A stretch of 64,000 nucleotides of DNA from Pegoplata infirma (Eukaryota > Arthropoda > Insecta > Diptera > Anthomyiidae), in contig OY992540.1 in NCBI GenBank assembly GCA_963921195.1, forward strand, positions 128,836,671-128,900,670, written 5' to 3'. The notes beneath the pieces were generated by a model. It saw only the letters and a list, made by a program, of their open reading frames with translations. It did no database searches and was not told the DNA's origin. Both the position numbers and the translations under genes were made by a program. Below, piece by piece: positions 11,606-22,872 of the stretch; position 1 is the stretch's first letter, and every line of letters begins with the position of its first letter.

Positions 11606-13455
11606 TAGGGTGGCTCGTTTTTGGGCCTTTCTCTCTGATCAAATTCTAATACCCGCCAAAAGTGTCGGTCCCCTAAGGGTAACTCACATGCAAAATATAA
11701 CTCCGATCGGAGTTTATCTTCTGTCTCCACTTTGAACCTCAAAATTGGGGTTTTCGCAAAAAAGGATTTCTCAAAAAAAATAAAAAAAAATTAATTTTTT
11801 TTTATTAAAATAATTAAAAAATTATTTTTGTATAATATTTGATCGTAAATACTTAAATATGAAATTTAAAGATTTTACGGTATCATTCACCCGTTCAAAC
11901 TTGATACCAAAAAAATTACATGATTTTGGGGGCGTTTTCAAAAAACCTTTTTTCAAAATTTGAAAATTTTATTAAAAAAAAATTTTAAATATACCATTTT
12001 TTTTCTGAATTCATTAAGAACACCTTGGAGAAGAAAAATGTGAAATATGGCGGATATCCGTCAAGCCACTTTTCGGGAATCGCGGGGGGAAGTTAGCGGA
12101 TTTCAAGGAAATGTTGGTTTTATCAATAATTTGGATTAATAAAATCTTATAAATTTAATTTTTGTGCAAATTAACGGTTTTTTTGGTGTCGTTGCATTCT
12201 ATTATATAACTTTAAGTCTGTCATGATATGTTACAAATCTAGGACGTCTTAAACCCACATTGGCGGGGGTCAAAAATGACCCCCGCGAAAAATTTGAAGT
12301 TTAGAGCTTAAATTTTGTGCTATAAACAAGTATAAAACGGCTTTTGTGTTTTTACCCCATTTATTATTTCGTATTATTATATTATCTTAAAAAAAAATCA
12401 TTAACCCTTCTTGGTAGGGAGTCAAAAATGACCCATTTAATAAAAAATATATATTTTGTTGATATAAAAAAATTCAAGCACTATGCCTAAAAGTTTTTGT
12501 CGGTGTCATTTTTGACCCCTGGCCAATGTGGGTTAAAGATATCTTAAATATGAGAGATTTAAGGGCTGATTTAAAGTTATCTAATAGATTGCCACAAATT
12601 AATTTTATATGAAAAAATATATACTTTTTATTGAAAGGGTAATTTTTGACCCCCTACCAAGATGGGTTTACGATTTTTTTAAAGATAATATATTAATACG
12701 AAATAATAGTTGGGGTAAAAAACATAAAAGCCGTTTTATACTTGTTTATAGCACAAAATTTAAGCTCTAAACTTCAAATTTTCCGCGGGGGTCATTTTTG
12801 ACCCCCAGCCAATGTGGGTTTAGACGTCCTAGATCTGTAAGATTTCATGACATACTAAAAGTTATATAATAGAATGCCATGACACCAAAAAACCGTTAAT
12901 TTGCACAAAAATGAAATTTACAAGATTTAATTAATCCAAATTATTGATAAAACCAACATTTCCTTGAAATCCGCTAACTTCCCCCCGCGATTCCCGAAAA
13001 GTGGCTTGACGGATATCCGACATATTTCACATTTTTCTTCTCAAAGGTGTTCTTAATGAATTCAGAAAGAAACAATGGTATATTTAGAAATTTTTTTTAA
13101 CAAAATTTTCAAATTTTGAAAAAAGGTGTTTTGAGAACGCCCTCAAAATCATGCCATTTTTTTAGTATCAAGTTTGAACGGGTTAATGATACCGTAAAAT
13201 CTTTAAATTTCATATTTAAGTATTTACGATCAAATATTATACAAAATTAATTTTTTAATTATTTTAATAAAAAAACTTAAATTTTTTTTTTAAGTCCTTT
13301 TTTGCGAAAACCCCAATTTTGAGGCTCAACGTGGAGACAGAAGATAAACTCCGATCAGAGCGATATTTTGCACGTGAGTTACCCTTAGGGGACCGACACT
13401 TTTGGTGGGTATTAGAATTTGATCAGAGAGAAAAGCCCAAAAACGAGCCACCCTA
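11606..13455. mobile_element. hAT-like foldback nested in the 10345-13742 element
   Basis: The inverted ends are TAGGGTGGCTCGTTTTTGGG and its complement. The 8-bp direct repeat TTAAATAC flanks it (11598-11605 and 13456-13463) and fits nTnnnnAn. The arms are 800-900 bp and mirror each other block for block: CCCTAAGGGTAACTCAC, CTTCTGTCTCCAC, ACTTCCCCCCGCGATTCCCG and others. Towards the centre a further dyad carries CCACATTGGCGGGGGTCAAA and its mirror, with several GTCAAAAATGACCC palindromes. No coding. Confidence 0.8.
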
Positions 13456-13750
13456 TTAAATACTTCTATATAATTATATGTTAAAAATGCACTAAATTAT
13501 AATTTTTTAATTTTATTAAATAAATTTTTGATTTTTTACGTGTTTTTAACAAAATTTGTGACTTTAACATGTTTTGTAAATTTTTTTCATAATACCGGTA
13601 TGTACCGGTATCGTTGTTTCGGTAACGGTTAACCGTTACCTAAATAATCGAAAAGACCGTTACCTTTACCGTTACCGATATAAAAAATATGTAATACCAA
13701 TACCGTTACCAATACCGTTATTCGTTTCGGTTGCCAACCCTGACTTTGAC

Positions 13751-14328
13751 CTCAAGCTAGGCTAATCATTCGCAAAACTAAGCAATTTAAGGTAGAAAAG
13801 AAAAACTCAACAGTTCAAAAAAACTTTTAACATATTAAAAAAACTGAAAAAATGCGAAAACTCAAGTTATATATATTAAGAAAAATTAAAAATAACACTG
13901 TAAAATCTTGTCTATAAATAAATTATCTATCACAATGTCCTTTCGATATTAAATGCCATTAGCATTGTTAACGCCGTTCATTTTATTATTATTAGTAGTA
14001 TTTTTTTATTATTTTATTTATTAAATATAGTGTTTTTTTATTAAACTAATGGCCTGTGAAAAAAGTCATGGAGAATATCATATAACCAGATATTTACTCG
14101 GTTATGATTTCATAAAAGTAAAAAAAAAATATATATATAAAATTTATATTAACATTGTAGTATGCGAAGTTAGTTACTTTTTTATGAGTATTTAAAGCAA
14201 TGAATATTTAAATAGTTTTTTTATTTTATTAAAAAAATTTTCCTACAATATATTGAAATATTTTCAACACAAGTTACCTACTAAACATTTAAGACTTAAG
14301 AAAAAAAAAAGCAGTGAGAAAAAACAAG
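13751..14328. other. AT-rich non-coding DNA
   Basis: Simple A/T-rich sequence with poly-A runs and TA tracts. No gene, RNA or clear repeat boundary is seen. Confidence 0.5.
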
Positions 14329-14890
14329 TGAGAGTGTTAAATTCGGCTGTGCCGAATCTTTTATACCCTCCAAAATGTAAAAAAAAAAAAAAAATTGACA
14401 GGGGCGTTTCTTTTTTTTTGGGGGGGGGGGGCGAAGTTGATAGGGTCAGTGGGGCACGTTGAGAGCACCTTACCATCGCGATAAATATACCAAATGTTTC
14501 ATTTATTTAACAAAAATACCAAAAAACATGTAAAAACGTGTATTTTTTAGAGGTTGGTTTAGTTCTTCAAGGGGGAACTTTTTTCCCCCTGGTCCGATTT
14601 GGCCAATTTCCGAACTTAACCTGCCTAGGAACATAAGACATATCTGTGCCCAACTTGAGATTCCTAGCTCTTTTATTTTGGACTGCATCGTGTTAACTAC
14701 AGACGGACGGACGGACGGACGGACGGACAGACGGACGGACGGACGGACGGACATCGCTAAAATGTCTTAGAATCGATCACTGATCAATAATATATATACT
14801 TTATGGGGTCCCCGACCGATATTTCGATGCGTTACACACGGAATGACAAAGTGAGTATACCCCCATACTGTAGTTGGAGGGTATAAAAAC
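14329..14890 (-). mobile_element. mini-me-like repeat with (GGAC)n tract
   Basis: The start shows the hairpin TTCGGCTGTGCCGAATC followed by TATACCCTCCA. Next come a G-run near 14420, a TCCCCCTGGTCCGATTTGG-like block and TTGGACTGCATCGTG. An almost perfect (GGAC)n array lies at 14701-14752, then a TAATATATATACTTTATGGGG core, CGTTACACACGGAATGAC, and the terminal CATACTGTAGTTGGAGGGTA. TA- and GTCC-type tracts on either side of a fixed core are what is described for mini-me elements. No coding. Confidence 0.65.
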
Positions 14891-15049
14891 TATTTACTAT
14901 TTAAAATATCTAAACCATGACTGTAGAAAAACTGCAAAGAATGAGAAGGAAAAAACACCTTCATGCATATTCATGCTACGCTAAATATATATATGAATGG
15001 AAAAAGTGCAGATTGGAGATAGAAGCGTGACTTTCGTATCTAAAAAAAT

Positions 15050-16730
15050 GTTTGTATAGTTATCGAAAAATTGTATAGTTTTCGATATATTGATAATTTC
15101 AAATTTTCTGTAGAAAATTTGTATAGTTATCGAAATATCGATAATTTAAAATGTTCTATCGTAAATTTTGTTAAGTTATCGAAATATCGATAATTTTAAA
15201 TTTTCTATAGAAAATTTGTATAGTTATCGAAATATCTATAATTTTAAATTTTTTATCGCAAACTTTGTAAAGTTATCGATATATCGATATTTTAAAATTT
15301 TATATAGAAATTTTGCATAATTATGAATACATTGATAATTTAAAATTTTCTATAGAAAATTTGTATAATTATCGATATATCGATAATTTAAAATTTTCTA
15401 TAGAAAATTTGTATAATTATCGATATATCGATAATTTAAAATTTTCTATAGAAAATTTGTATAATTATCGATATATCGATAATTTAAAATTTTCTATAGA
15501 AAATTTGTATAATTATCGATATATCGATAATTTAAAATTTTCTATAGAAAATTTGTATAATTATCGATATATCGATAATTTAAAATTTTCTATAGAAAAT
15601 TTGTATAATTATCGATATATCGAAAATTTGTATAATTATCGATATATCGATAATTTAAAATTTTCTATAGAAAATTTGTATAATTATCGATATATCGATA
15701 ATTTAAAATTTTCTATAGAAAATTTGTATAATTATCGATATATCGATAATTTAAAATTTTCTATAGAAAATTTGTATAATTATCGATATATCGATAATTT
15801 AAAATTTTCTATAGAAAATTTGTATAATTATCGATATATCGATAATTTAAAATTTTCTATAGAAAATTTGTATAATTATCGATATATCGATAATTTAAAA
15901 TTTTCTATAGAAAATTTGTATAATTATCGATATATCGACAATTTAAAATTTTCTATAGAAAATTTGTATAATTATCGATATATCGACAATTTAAAATTTT
16001 CTATAGGAAATTTGTATAATTATCGATATATCGATAATTTAAAATTTTCTATAGGAAATTTGTATAATTATCGATATATCGATAATTTAAAATTTTCTAT
16101 AGAAAATTTGTATAATTATCGATATATCGATAATTTAAAATTTTCTATAGAAAATTTGTATAATTATCGATATATCGATAATTTAAAATTTTCTATAGAA
16201 AATTTGTATAATTATCGATATATCAATAATTTAAAATTTTCTATAGAAAATTTGTATAATTATCGATATATCGATAATTTAAAATTTTCTATAGAAAATT
16301 TGTATAATTATCGATGTATCGATAATTTAAAATTTTCTATAGAAAATTTGTATAATTATCGATAATTTAAAATTTTCTATAGAAAATTTGTACAATTATC
16401 GATAATTTAAAATTCTCTATAGAAAATTTGTATAATTATCGATAATTTAAAATTTTTTATAGAAAATTTGTATAATTATCGATATATCGATAATTTAAAA
16501 TTTTCTATAGAAAATTTGTATAATTATCGATATATCGATAATTTAATTGTATAGTTATCGATTTATCGATAATTTAATTGTATAGTTATCGATAATTTTT
16601 TATAGAAATTTTTAAGTTATCGATATATCGATAACTTTACAAATTTTCTATAGAAAATTTTAAATTATCGATATATCGAAAATTTGAATAGTTATCGATA
16701 TATCGATAACTTATAATTTTATAAAACAAT
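15050..16730. repeat. 48-bp satellite of double palindromes with paired TATCGATA sites
   Basis: About 25 near-identical 48-bp monomers occupy roughly 15312-16545, with diverged monomers on both sides. Each monomer holds a perfect 22-bp palindrome (AATTATCGATATATCGATAA plus TT) and a perfect 20-bp palindrome (AAATTTTCTATAGAAAATTT), joined by short linkers. The first palindrome contains two abutting TATCGATA octamers, the DRE consensus bound by DREF, and four CGATA words, the core bound by BEAF-32 in Drosophila. One truncated monomer lies near 15610, and three monomers near 16350-16450 lack one octamer. Because 48 is divisible by 3 the array reads open (16-aa periodicity, NLKFSIENLYNYRYID), but this is an artefact. 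Homogeneous centre and diverged edges fit unequal exchange. Protein binding is inference. Confidence 0.9.
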
Positions 16731-16886
16731 TACAATTTTTTTTTAACTCACTTGCTCATCTCTGTTAAAGATCGCATATATTCTTCCCTATTTATTCAAA
16801 TATTCATCGTGTTACTTTTTTTTTGTAAAAATGTATGAAACAAAAAATTCTAGCAGCTATGGAAAGAGGGATAGAAAAAAATAACT
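16731..16886. other. Short non-coding spacer
   Basis: AT-rich sequence between the satellite and the next element. Nothing recognised. Confidence 0.5.
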
Positions 16887-16888
16887 TA

Positions 16889-17825
16889 CAGTGACTCAAA
16901 GTAATAATGGAACAGCATATATTTGTTAGCAGTTCTTTAAAGGCAAAGTTATCAATACTACTCCTGATTATTATCAATCGACTATTTTTGAAAAAAGTGC
17001 TACATAGGAAATTTTCCAAGCTTGAATTTAAGCTTGATAGCGTTCAGATTGAGCGAATATTAAATGAGATACGAGGGTCGCAATGGAAAATGAAATTATT
17101 TGTAGATACTTTTTTGAAATTTTTTTAAAAATATTTCTAAGTCGATTTTTTCCAAGTTCAAACATTAAAAATTAAAAAAATTATCTAATAATTTTTATTT
17201 GGTCATCAGCTTGTTTTTCCAACAATCCAAACAAAAAATGAATTTTTTTAAATACAGTAGAAGAAATCCGCATTTTTTGACCTCCAACTCTTTCGACCAC
17301 CAATTTGTTGTAAACAAAGAAAGTATTTTATTGTTTACTAATTTTAGTACATCTATGTGTATAGTAATGAGATATAAGAATAATTAAAATTTTTCCTTGT
17401 TTACAAAAAATTTGTGGTCAAACGAGTTGGAGGTCAAAAAATGCGGATTTCTTCCACTGTATTTGAAAAATTTCATTTTTTGTTTGGGTTGTTCGAAAAA
17501 CTAGCTGATAACTAAATAAAAATTATTAGATAATTTTTAAAATTTCTAATGTTTGAACTTGGAAAAAATCGACTTAGAAATATTTTTAAAACAATTTCAA
17601 AAAAACATCTACAAATAATTTAATTTTCCAGTGCGACCCTCGTATCTTATTTAATATTTGCTCAATGTGGACGCTATCAAGCTTAAATTAATGCTTGGAA
17701 AATTTCCTATATAGCACTTTTTTCAAAAATAGTCGATTGATAATTATCCGGTTTAGTATTGATAACTTTTCCTTAAAAGAACTGCTAACAAATATATGCT
17801 GTTCCATTATTACTTTGAGTCACTG
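16889..17825. mobile_element. TA-flanked palindromic element (Tc1/mariner-like)
   Basis: The ends CAGTGACTCAAAGTAATAAT and the mirror image at 17806-17825 are flanked by TA on both sides (17887 is interior; the TA pairs are 16887-16888 and 17826-17827). The arms are about 365 bp and mirror one another across the whole length. Half copies of the same arm sequence occur at 28210-28560, 30780-31080 and 48620-48800. There is no transposase, so the Tc1/mariner assignment rests on the TA duplication and the CAGTGACTC-type end. Confidence 0.75.
17255..17459. mobile_element. 205-bp TA-flanked MITE at the palindrome centre
   Basis: The inverted ends CAGTAGAAGAAATCCGCATT and GCGGATTTCTTCCACTG extend for about 36 bp. 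TA flanks both sides (17253-17254 and 17460-17461). It sits at the symmetry centre of the 16889-17825 palindrome. The half copies at 28205 and 30760 keep its right end (GTGGATTTTTGCTACTGTA) next to the arm, so the association is old. Confidence 0.7.
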
Positions 17826-17827
17826 TA

Positions 17828-18197
17828 CATACCTAGTGTCATGCAAATTGCAGCAAGTTTTAGTACCCTACGATACATTTTTGATACATTCGGTACATAA
17901 ACATGAATGATGCTTGATGTGTGCTAAAGATAGGCTGACCATTTGTACTAATTTTATCAGTACATGTACTGATTTTTGATTACGTGTAGGTGCTGATCAA
18001 AAGAGTTGTACTGATTTGTACTGATTTGTTGAAATAAATGCTAATTGTACTAATTCTTGAACATTACAACATAAAAAATAATTTTATTCGGAAATTCTAT
18101 GCAAAAACTTGAATTTTTATAAAATAAGTCGCCAGAGCAGTTTTTTTAACTTAATTCTAACAATGAGATAATTTATAATGAATTAATCCTAAGGAGC
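17828..18197. other. Non-coding spacer
   Basis: Contains repeated GTACTGATTTGTACTGATTT words at 17960-18030 but no identifiable gene or element end. Confidence 0.5.
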
Positions 18198-18205
18198 TAC
18201 TTAAG

Positions 18206-20294
18206 CATGCGCGGGTACAAGGGGGGGGAAAAAGGGGAAATTTCCCCCCCCAGACCAAATTTCGAAAAGAAAAAAAGAGGAAAAAAAAAAGAAAGGAAAG
18301 AAAGAAAAAAAGAAAGAAAGAAAAGGAAAGAAAAAAGAAAAAAAGAAATAAGGAAATTTTCTAAAAAAATTTCCGAAGGAAAAAAATCTTGTAGTCCAAA
18401 ATTTTTTTCATAGAAAAATATCGGAAAATTTTAATAGGGGAAATTTTTAAATTTTAAAGGAAAAGTGAATTAATCTAAAAATTTCTGTAAAAAATATATG
18501 TCAATCTTATTATGAATTTTATCATAAACAAATTTCTTAGAATATAAATTTGTATAGAAAAATGTTACAGGATCTTAATTTGGTTTATATAAAAAATGTT
18601 TGTCTTCTTCATAGCAATAGGAAAGATATCTTAAAATCTTAAAAATATTGATAGTCGAACGTACATATGTAAAACTATTTTTATTTTTTTTAAGAATAAA
18701 CTTTTTCTATAGAAAAAATTCTCAGAATCTGAGACTTTTTTATGTGAAAAAAGTCTCGAAACTTATTTATAGGCAAAAGGTCACAGAAGAATTTTTCTAT
18801 GGGGAAAAAGTCTCAGAATTTCTGAATTTGAGACTTATTTTAAGAAAAAAGGTCTCAGAATTTGAGTCTTTTTTAAAAATAAAAAGGCCTCAAAGTCTGA
18901 GACCTTTTATTGTTGAAAAATAGTCTCAGATGGTGAAATTTACTGAATTGGTAGAAGGTCGTAGAATCTGAGAGTTTTTTTTACGGGAAAAAGGTCTTAG
19001 AATCTAAGACTTTTTTTTATAGGAATAAGGTCTCAGAATCTGCCACTTCTTCTTTAGAGAAAATTTAAACTTTTTCTATATAAGAAAAAGCTCTCAGAAT
19101 CTGAGACTTTTTCTTTAGGAAAATCCGAGCATTTTTTAAAGAATAGGATCTCAGAATTTGAAACTTTTTCTTTAGGAAAAAGGTCTTAGAATCTGAGACT
19201 TTTTCTATTGGAAAAATTTCGAAAAATCTAAGATTTTTTTTTGTAGAAAAAAGTCTCAGAATCTAAAATTTTTTCAGTACGAAACAAATCTAATAATCAG
19301 GGACCTCTCTATATTAAAAATGTGTCAATAATGCCTTAAATTATGAGACGTTTTCTATACTGAAATGTCTCCGAATCTGAGACTTTTTCTGTGGAAAAAA
19401 ATTTTAGAATCTGAAAATTTTTCTATACGAAAATTCTCAAATTCTGAGACATTTTTCGTAGAGAAGAAATCTTATATTCTGAGACACATTCCCTGTAATT
19501 TTTTTTTTTTTTACGAAAAATGTCTCAAAATCTGATATTTTTATGTAGGAAGAATTTCTTTTATTAAAAAATTCTCAGATTTAGACTCTTCTTATGCATA
19601 CGAAAAATATACAATTTTCTTTTTAATTTTTTTATAATAATAGTTTTGATCACATGATCAATTATTTTTTATTTTATTCTTTCAACTTATTTACAACTCA
19701 TTTTTAATAAATTCCACCTAACCGAGAACTGGTAACAATGACCGTCGTCTCATTGTAGCGAAAAAAACCAAGGGTTCTGGTGGGAATCGAACCCACGACC
19801 CCCACGTTGAAAGGCTAGCACGCTACCAACTAGCCTACGGGGCCCCCTTTTTTAATTTCTTTTAAAAATCTGAAGATTTTTCTATATGAAAAAAGTCTTA
19901 GATTCTGAGAGATTCTCGTAAAGAAAAGTCTTATATTCTGAGACATTTTCCATATAAAAATAATTTTTTCACGAAAAATGTCTTAACATCAGATATTTTT
20001 TATGTAGGAAGAATTTGTTCTATTAAAAAATTCTCTTCTAATGTATACGAAAAATATAAAATTTTCTTTTAACACAAATTAAAAAAAATTGATCTAAACG
20101 AAATATGATCATGAAAAACAAACCTCCTTCAGCAAAAACTAATAAATTTGATGATTTTATAGCTTTTCCATCACTTTCTTTTGAAAAAAAACGTATCCCT
20201 TTTTTTGCTCGTCAACAAAGGTAAATTTATGATTTTTTTTTTTCGAAGTAAAAAAAATTTCCCCCCCCAAACCCAAAAGCTGTACACGCCACTG
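18206..20294 (+). mobile_element. hAT family G element, copy 1
   Basis: TACTTAAG is directly repeated at 18198-18205 and 20295-20302. The left end CATGCGCGGGTACAAGGGGG resembles the right end read inwards (CAGTGGCGTGTACAGC ... GGGGGGGG). The left end has a G-run, then a (GAAA)-type purine tract (18260-18350). The interior (18640-20060) is a long series of degenerate TCTCAGAATCTGAGACTTTT and CTATAGAAAAA modules in both orientations, each able to form a small hairpin. The element at 56495-58437 has the same plan. A tRNA-like sequence is embedded at 19771-19845. No transposase frame. Confidence 0.75.
19771..19845 (-). pseudogene. tRNA-like sequence with pol III A and B boxes
   Basis: Read on the minus strand it has an A-box-like TAGGCTAGTTGG (19826-19837) and a perfect B box GGTTCGATTCC (19783-19793). 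The T arm GTGGG-TTCGATT-CCCAC pairs fully, and a T7 run follows (complement of 19761-19767), which would terminate RNA polymerase III. The D arm pairs three of four positions. The anticodon stem does not pair, and only about four of seven acceptor pairs form. A CTTTCAA loop would present UUC (Glu), but this is not a functional tRNA by eye. It lies inside the hAT family G element and is probably a tRNA-derived insert that could still drive pol III transcription. Confidence 0.5.
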
Positions 20295-20302
20295 TACTTA
20301 AG

Positions 20303-21817
20303 TGATCGTGAATCAAGAGGTTCCTTGACGGAAAATTGCATCTCAGCATGAGGTTATTTTGATCTTCACAAATTGATATGAAAAGGCGCACAGAGTCTTT
20401 AAGTTTTGCGATAACAAAAAGTTCACAGGGTGATGGATTTTCTATATTTTTAAAAAGATAATGTTATTGCATGAATTCAATTGATTCTGAGATGTTTGAT
20501 GAAATAATGTCATCAGAATTTATTGAAAAAAGCGCTCAGAAAAGCTGGGTTATTTAAAAAACAAGTTCTTATTATCTGGGAAGTTTTCTAAAGGCTTGAG
20601 TTATCAAAACTTGACGAAAAATTCCTAAATAGTTGAGTTTGAATCTTAATTTTCTGCAAAATAACGACAACAGTTTAATACAGTTACTTGTAACAGTTGT
20701 TTTAACTAAAGTTTGTTAAAAAAAATTTTCACCCCAAAACAATTCTTTTACTGGTAGGGTTTTATAGAATTCACTTTAGTTTCAACATTTTCCATCTTGC
20801 TAAACTTTTTATTTTCCATTGAGAAAATAATCTATTTTGTATGTATTTTCGTTTTATATGCAAAACTGAAGAAAAGAAAGTACGTTCTGTATATATTTTT
20901 TGTATTTTTTTTTAGCTTTGAACTTTTATTTAGCCATATTTTGTTTAACATTTCTTGTTTTTTATATAAATTTTTCATGGCAAATGTTGCCAGATAAGTG
21001 TTTGCCTTACACGCATACCATATTTTTGTTATTTTTTTTTTTTTCTTTATACTCGACCAAACATTTACGAAAAAAATTGCGGTAAATGTTGGAAAAACAA
21101 CGTTAACATACATGTAAATATTCTAAAAAAAAAAGAAATATAAACCAACCAAAATACATTGGGCTACTGTGCCAGACCATATTTGTTAGAATTTAACATG
21201 GCTTTTAAACTTGAGAGGAATATTTTTAAAGATGTTTTAAAGTAAAAAAAGGAGAAATGTTTATATTATTTTAGAGATATCACGCATATTTTAAGCTCAA
21301 TTTTTTTAAAAAATTAAAGAAAGTTTTGAATCAAAATACAGTTTTTAAATGTAAATTTTTACTTAAATTTTTATTTATAAGTTAAAAAAATTACAACAGC
21401 TTATTCTTGTTTTTGCACTTAATATAAGTTTGTAATCATTTGTCATTCCATGAGATATCGGTCGAGGACGCCATTAAGTTTTTATATTATATATCATCTA
21501 TCTGGCGACATTAATCGGTTCGTCCGTCTATTGAAAGAAAGATGCTTGCCAAACCGAAAGAGCTGTAAATTTGGTAAATGAGCAAAATCGAATCTAATAC
21601 ATTCTAGCGATATTCGTCTGTCGTTCCATTTGTGGAAAGTACACTGAAGTGCAAACCAAAAGAAATTTTGCATGACCATGAGCAAATCCATGGGAATTTT
21701 AACTGACGGATCACCGATTTTGTTAATTTTTGATTATTTGATAGAGCTTCGAAAATGATTAAAAACCACATATTTTTTTTTGATCAATTCTTTGAAAGAT
21801 ATGACCATTTAATAAAG
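20303..21817. other. Non-coding AT-rich DNA
   Basis: No gene recognised. Near 21430-21630 a degraded mini-me-like stretch is visible (CATTCCATGAGATATCGGTC, then CATTCTAGCGATATTCGTCTGTC). Several short open frames at 20797-21113 on both strands are poly-T/poly-A artefacts. Confidence 0.5.
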
Positions 21818-21818
21818 C

Positions 21819-22269
21819 GCCCCTGCAAAAAAAGTCATTACCACTTCCTAGTGTAGTTCTTTAAAACTATAACAAATGTAATGAAGTACAACAAAAATAA
21901 CAAAAAACACAAGACAAAAACACACAAACATTCTTTTCTACTCCAGAATTCATAGTTATTCAGTTCATAACTCATTACCTTCCGCGACACTCCCATACAA
22001 ATCTAAGTAGATATTCAGTAGATAAGAAGTACTCCGGGAAGTAGTTGGAAGTTGTTTGAAAACTCGGAGTACTTCTTATCTACTGAATATCTACTTACAT
22101 TTGAATGGGAGTGTCGCGGAAGGTAATGAGTTAAGAGCTGAATATCAACTTTTTATGGAGTAGAAAAGAATGCCTTTGCGTTTTTTGTTATTTTTGTTGT
22201 ATTTCATTACATTTTTTATAGTTTTAAAGCACTCCAAATAGAAGTACTCCGCACATTTTTTGCTGGGGC
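21819..22269. mobile_element. 450-bp foldback element
   Basis: The ends GCCCCTGCAAAAAAA and TTTTTTGCTGGGGC are inverted. Arms of about 200 bp mirror each other: GTAATGAAGTACAACAAAAA / TTTTTGTTGTATTTCATTAC, CCTTCCGCGACACTCCCAT and AGTAGATATTCAGTAGATAA / TTATCTACTGAATATCTACT. The centre lies near 22045. No target duplication is evident. No coding. Confidence 0.65.
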
Positions 22270-22437
22270 TTTTTTGACAATATTGACTTTTTGACAGTTT
22301 TTTAACATTTTTGTTCTCGGAAACCGTAAATCGTACGAAAAAAATTATAAACACAATATTGTTTATAAAATTAAAAAGAATTAAAATTTATAATTTGTTT
22401 TTTTTTTTTTTTAAATTTCAACAAAACTATAACTATA

Positions 22438-22870
22438 CACACAAAAAATTATTGGCTAAAAATTTTCAATTAAATCTACTCATCAACAAAATTTAAATAA
22501 GTCAATTACTAAATTTTTTCGGTTTAATTTATTTGAATAGAATAATTCTAAAATATAAAAAATAATCGGGTTTTACTTTTTTTTATTGTTTGGAACATAT
22601 AGAAAAGCAAAAAAGATGCATTTTTTGATAATTTTGTCATAACCTTACAATTCATTTGTTAAATCAATCATTATTTTGATTGACTTTAAATAAAAAATTG
22701 ATCAAATTTTTGATCAAAATCGAAAAAATGTTTGATTGAAAAGATTTTCAATCAATCACCTACAATTTGATGATTGGTATAACAATTTTCTTAATTGGAG
22801 GAATTTCAATCAAAAAATTTATTGAATCCGCGTTTTTATTGATTGAAATTCGTTTCAAATTTTTTCTGTG
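22438..22870. mobile_element. TA-flanked MITE (CACACAAAAAATT ends)
   Basis: The inverted ends CACACAAAAAATT and AATTTTTTCTGTG lie between TA dinucleotides (22436-22437 and 22871-22872). The interior has repeated TTGATTGA/TCAATCAA words. No coding. It is related in end style to the elements at 37289, 40240, 45176, 46962, 50073 and 58823. Confidence 0.55.
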
Positions 22871-22872
22871 TA

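Larger units (their letters stand above)
10345..13742 (+). mobile_element. hAT element with transposase relic, itself interrupted
   Basis: The ends are inverted: CAGTGTTGGCTACCGTTACC on the left, and the right end read inwards is CAGGGTTGGCAACCG. Both subterminal regions are dense in ACCGTTACC/GGTAACGG words (10355-10505 and 13595-13735). ACTTTGAC is directly repeated at 10337-10344 and 13743-13750, an 8-bp target duplication. The CAGGG-type end, the 8-bp duplication and an internal peptide resembling the hAT dimerisation region all point to hAT. A second foldback element (11606-13455) has inserted inside. The transposase is no longer intact. Confidence 0.8.

Noticed and set aside
15313..16365. 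350-codon open frame with 16-residue repeats
   Set aside because: It is the 48-bp satellite read in a frame without stops; codon content follows the palindromic monomer and there is no start context or domain.
15312..16545. CRISPR-like array
   Set aside because: No spacers. Monomers are contiguous and identical, and the genome is eukaryotic.
19771..19845. Functional tRNA-Glu(UUC)
   Set aside because: The anticodon stem is unpaired and the acceptor stem is mostly mismatched; kept only as a tRNA-like pseudogene.
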